Shown here: piece after piece, positions 61,577 through 64,000 of the stretch | Layout of the letters: every line of letters starts with the position of its first letter | How positions within the stretch are numbered: the stretch's first letter is position 1 | NCBI GenBank assembly: GCA_963731745.1 | Contig: CAVSWT010000014.1 | Location: forward strand, 169,942 to 233,941 | Length of the DNA stretch: 64,000 nucleotides | Reading direction: 5' to 3' | Origin: CAVSWT01 sp963731745 | Lineage (GTDB): Bacteria > Bacteroidota > Ignavibacteria > Ignavibacteriales > Ignavibacteriaceae | Translations under genes and position numbers: made by a program | Notes under the pieces: model-generated | The model's input: only the letters and a program-made list of their open reading frames with translations | Databases searched by the model: none | What the model was told of the DNA's origin: nothing

Positions 61577-62773
61577 TTATTGTTTGGTGGTTAACTTTTT
61601 ATATATAGATGTTATCTGGTAAAGAGCCGAATAACAAGCACTACTTTTTCCCATTGTTTGAGGATTTGAATCGGCCATCTGTTGATACGTATATATTGCC
61701 GCCTTTATTAATTCTTCATCCTGAAATATTTTTGGTGGGGCTATAACCCAACCAAGATTTGTTTTTGTAGCAAAAACAGAGAACGCTGCCAAAATAGGAA
61801 AAACAATTCCATCTGGAATGTCTAAAATACTACCTTTTTCATCTCGAGAAATTGCTCTTAATCGAGATCCTTCAAAACCGTCATGTTTCTTCCATTTTGC
61901 ATACAGTTCTAAAGCTTGTGCCGCTATATCCAAATAAAATTGATAAAGTTGTTTATATTTATCATTTTCAGGATCATCTGGATTTTTTGCTTTCTTATAT
62001 ATTTCTTGAAAATCCTTTAAGCATTTAGTCTTCATACTATAAGTAAAAACTTTATTTGGTATTTGTCCATCACCGTCTTTTAACCACAATTCAGCTGGAA
62101 CCAACGCTTCAATTACCTGGAGGAGTTTTTCTGTTTTTATATAATCCTCCGAAATTTTAGTTTCGCTTTTTTTTAATTTTGTAAAAGGAAGTTTTGATTG
62201 TATGCTTTTTTCCAATTCATCAAGTTGACCAAGACGACCAGCTATAGAAATTGTCATCACATCATTTTGAAAATTCCTTGAGATAGAGGTTTCTGCAATT
62301 AAATCTTCATCCCCGGTAATAATAAGTTCATATTTTACATGAATTGTTGGAACACTTTCTCTTTGTTCATTTTTTTCATTGATAAAATCTTTCAAAACGC
62401 CTTGGGTTTGCGAACCATTAACTATGCTTGGTTCAATCAAACGCACAGTTTTATTTTTTTCATCTATCTCAAAATTTCGAGCAACTGATTACAATTCCGC
62501 TATTCAAAACTGAAAAATTATGAGGAGTATTAGTTAAAGTATCAAGAATAGCACGATGAACTTGTGTGGGGACCTTTCTCTTCTTTCCCTCGGCCTCTAA
62601 AAGATAATCCCTTACGTTTTCGTCCGTTGGAAGATCTAAGATCGAGGAAATTGGCGCATGACCAGTGAAAACTTTTCTATCATTTTCATTGTCTTCTGGA
62701 CAACTGATATTACGGATAAAAAAAAATGAAAATCATTGAATTTGTGCGAACGCGTGGGGGTTGGATTTGCCAT
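61577..62773 (-). pseudogene. AIPR-like (abortive infection phage resistance) protein gene, two frameshifts
   Basis: Joined frames give about 398 residues. The start MANPTPTRSHKFNDF at 62773 has AAGGAG 6 bp upstream. The second frame supplies VFTGHAPISSILDLPTDENV, VHRAILDTLTNTPHNFS and VLNSGIVISCSKF. The third gives EIDEKNKTVRLIEPSIVNGS-QTQGVLKDF, the NG-QT core of AIPR proteins, and the all-helical remainder ending LTTKQ. The breaks are at a 9-A run (62718-62726) and near 62471-62477. AIPR proteins act in abortive phage defence. Either the gene is inactive or the assembly has two indels. Confidence 0.75.
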
Positions 62774-62913
62774 TTTTGGCTCCTTTCGATGTTTCATTTA
62801 GATCATCTTTTTTTTGTCTCTAACAACCAGTTAGGACAAGATGAATCTTAATACTTGCTAAAATAATTGAATTAATTACTTTTGTCAATCTATATTTTTA
62901 TTTATTTCGGGGC

Positions 62914-62945
62914 AAAAAAAAACGAGCCATTAAGACTCGCTTTTT
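62914..62945. terminator. Terminator beyond the LigB dioxygenase gene
   Basis: On the minus strand AAGCGAGTC and GGCTCGT bracket a short loop and are followed by nine T. It lies about 22 bp past the reconstructed LigB stop (62968), supporting that end. Confidence 0.75.
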
Positions 62946-62967
62946 AATTTATAATTTTTCAGAAATT

Positions 62968-63799
62968 TATGATGTTCCAATCTTTAACGAAGTCATTGTA
63001 AGTGACCCGCCCACAACTTTATCATTAAATAAGTTTACTTGTTCATTATCATCTTTTGATGCAAGAGCATAAAGCAAAGGCAGATAATGTTCGGAGTGGG
63101 GATTGCCAAATCAAATTCTTTTCCCTGTGATTTGAAATTGATTAAATGCTTGTGGTCATTTTCTAAAATAAACTTTTTCATTTTTTCACGGGCTTCCAAA
63201 GCCCAATCGTAGCCGTAATCAGTTTCATTTAATTTATCCCAGGCAACCATTCTTAAGTTGTGGACCATGTTTCCGCTTCCGACAATCAGCACTCCTTTTT
63301 TCCTAAGCGGTGCAAGCTCTTTTGCAATTTCATAATGGTGTTGCGGCGATTGGGAATAATCCAGGCTCATCTCAATTACAGGCACATCAGCGTTTGGGTA
63401 CATGTGTTTTATTACAGACCACGCGCCGTGATCGAGTCCCCAATTAACATCCAAACCAATTTCTGTTTTTTTAACAATGCTTTTTGTTTCATTGGCAAGT
63501 TCCGGGTTTCCCGGTGCCGGATATTGAACTTCATATAACTCTTTTGGAAAGCCGCCGAAATCGTGAATAGTTTTTGGCTTTTCCATTGCCGTTACATAAG
63601 TGCCTTTTGTTTCCCAATGAGCCGATATGCACAAAACAGCATTGGGCCGTGGAATTTCTTTCCCGACATTTCTGAATCCCTGTACAAATTCATTTTCTTC
63701 AATTGCATTCATCGGGCTGCCGTGGCCAAGAAACAGCACAGGCATTGGAGCTGTGCTGTTAAACTCTCGTGTTATATTATTTAAGTCATTCGGTTTCAT
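62968..63799 (-). pseudogene. LigB-family (YgiD-like) extradiol dioxygenase, frameshifted near the C-terminus
   Basis: Relatives of YgiD (DODA) cleave catechols such as DOPA with Fe/Zn. The metal His sites are visible: VLFLGHGSPMNAIEE, CISAHWETKGTYVTAM, GLDHGAWSVIKHMYP, and a final AIPTPEHYLPLL that is only restored by the shift. The first frame runs into a stop at 63035 after AIPTPN. Inserting one G near 63092 gives HYLPLLYALASKDDNEQ to a stop at 62968 at the family length. The ATG at 63799 is preferred over the TTG at 63811. One missing base could be a sequencing error or decay. Confidence 0.8.
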
Positions 63800-63902
63800 C
63801 GCTAGTTTCAAGTTACATAATACAATAGTTAAATTAAATATCTGTAGATGGTCACTAAAATGATATTCTATTAAATCAGTCTTCCAGAGTAAATAAAGAG
63901 AA

Positions 63903-63981
63903 TGTCATTTCGACCGGAGGGAGAAATCTATGCCACAAAGAGATAAAAGATTTCTCACTCGAAGACTCGTTCGAAATGACA
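63903..63981 (-). repeat. 79-bp imperfect palindromic repeat, copy 2 (opposite orientation)
   Basis: The reverse complement of this segment starts TGTCATTTCGAACGAGTC and ends GGTCGAAATGACA, the same length (79 bp) and arms as 20233-20311. The central 16 bases and a few others differ. It lies upstream of the LigB gene at the window edge. Confidence 0.85.
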
Positions 63982-64000
63982 ATTCCGAAATGAGCAAGAA

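Noticed and set aside
1..64000. CRISPR arrays, tRNA, rRNA or prophage
   Set aside because: No regularly spaced direct repeats, cloverleaf-like segments or phage structural genes were recognised on reading; a covariance-model search could still find a small RNA.

Overview
The window is AT-rich bacterial chromosome that looks like a member of the Ignavibacteria (Bacteroidota/Chlorobi side). The evidence is five large secreted proteins ending in a type IX secretion (T9SS) type A sorting domain with the block YPNPFNPTTKIKYSI...YDILGREV...KKMLLLK, lipoproteins with Bacteroidota-like lipoboxes, and purine-rich Shine-Dalgarno sites (GGAGG/AGGAG) in front of many genes. No rRNA, tRNA, CRISPR array, transposase or integrase was found.

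Layout. 1-1554: the origin-side cluster rpmH-rnpA-yidD-yidC (yidC cut by the window edge), on the minus strand. 1555-1991: a probable oriC with DnaA boxes, then dnaA on the plus strand. 3.4-10.9 kb: a DinB-like gene and the block dnaN-recF-DUF721-gyrB-gyrA, running towards dnaA rather than away from it. 11-13.1 kb: two lipoproteins, an AT-rich segment that shares motifs with oriC, and a frameshifted beta-barrel gene. 13.4-31.9 kb: metabolic genes, namely heme synthesis (hemL, and hemG-hemB with a four-helix-bundle cassette inserted between them), a MOSC protein, a metallophosphoesterase, a GH9-deacetylase fusion, Mut7-C, an aldo/keto reductase, YjbR, an SDR, an M14 peptidase, a Gfo/Idh/MocA oxidoreductase, a TPR protein and a DMT transporter. 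32-46 kb: T9SS cargo (Kelch, beta-helix/LamG, metzincin-like and Ycf48/BNR proteins) plus a CadC-like regulator. 47-55 kb: cysE-cysK, a large lipoprotein, and a flavin monooxygenase/SnoaL operon divergent from an ArsR regulator with a clear operator palindrome. 55-64 kb: a TPR-LuxR regulator, an alpha/beta hydrolase, a WIEW-repeat T9SS protein, SCO1, a twice-frameshifted AIPR-like gene and a frameshifted LigB dioxygenase.

Most unusual signals. (1) Short palindromic elements sit inside the coding sequence of the T9SS sorting domain of all five cargo genes, always in the same loop. A 28-bp family occurs in two of them and also twice between genes; a different CCCTCC/GGAGGG palindrome occurs in the other three. 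(2) A four-helix-bundle gene is bracketed by 33-bp inverted repeats (30/33 identical); it lies exactly between hemG and hemB and supplies the hemG stop codon. (3) The octamer TGTTAATA and consensus DnaA boxes occur both upstream of dnaA and in an AT-rich region beyond the inverted dnaN block, which suggests a split origin. (4) Seven probable indels and one nonsense codon fall only in accessory genes. These could be assembly errors or real gene decay.
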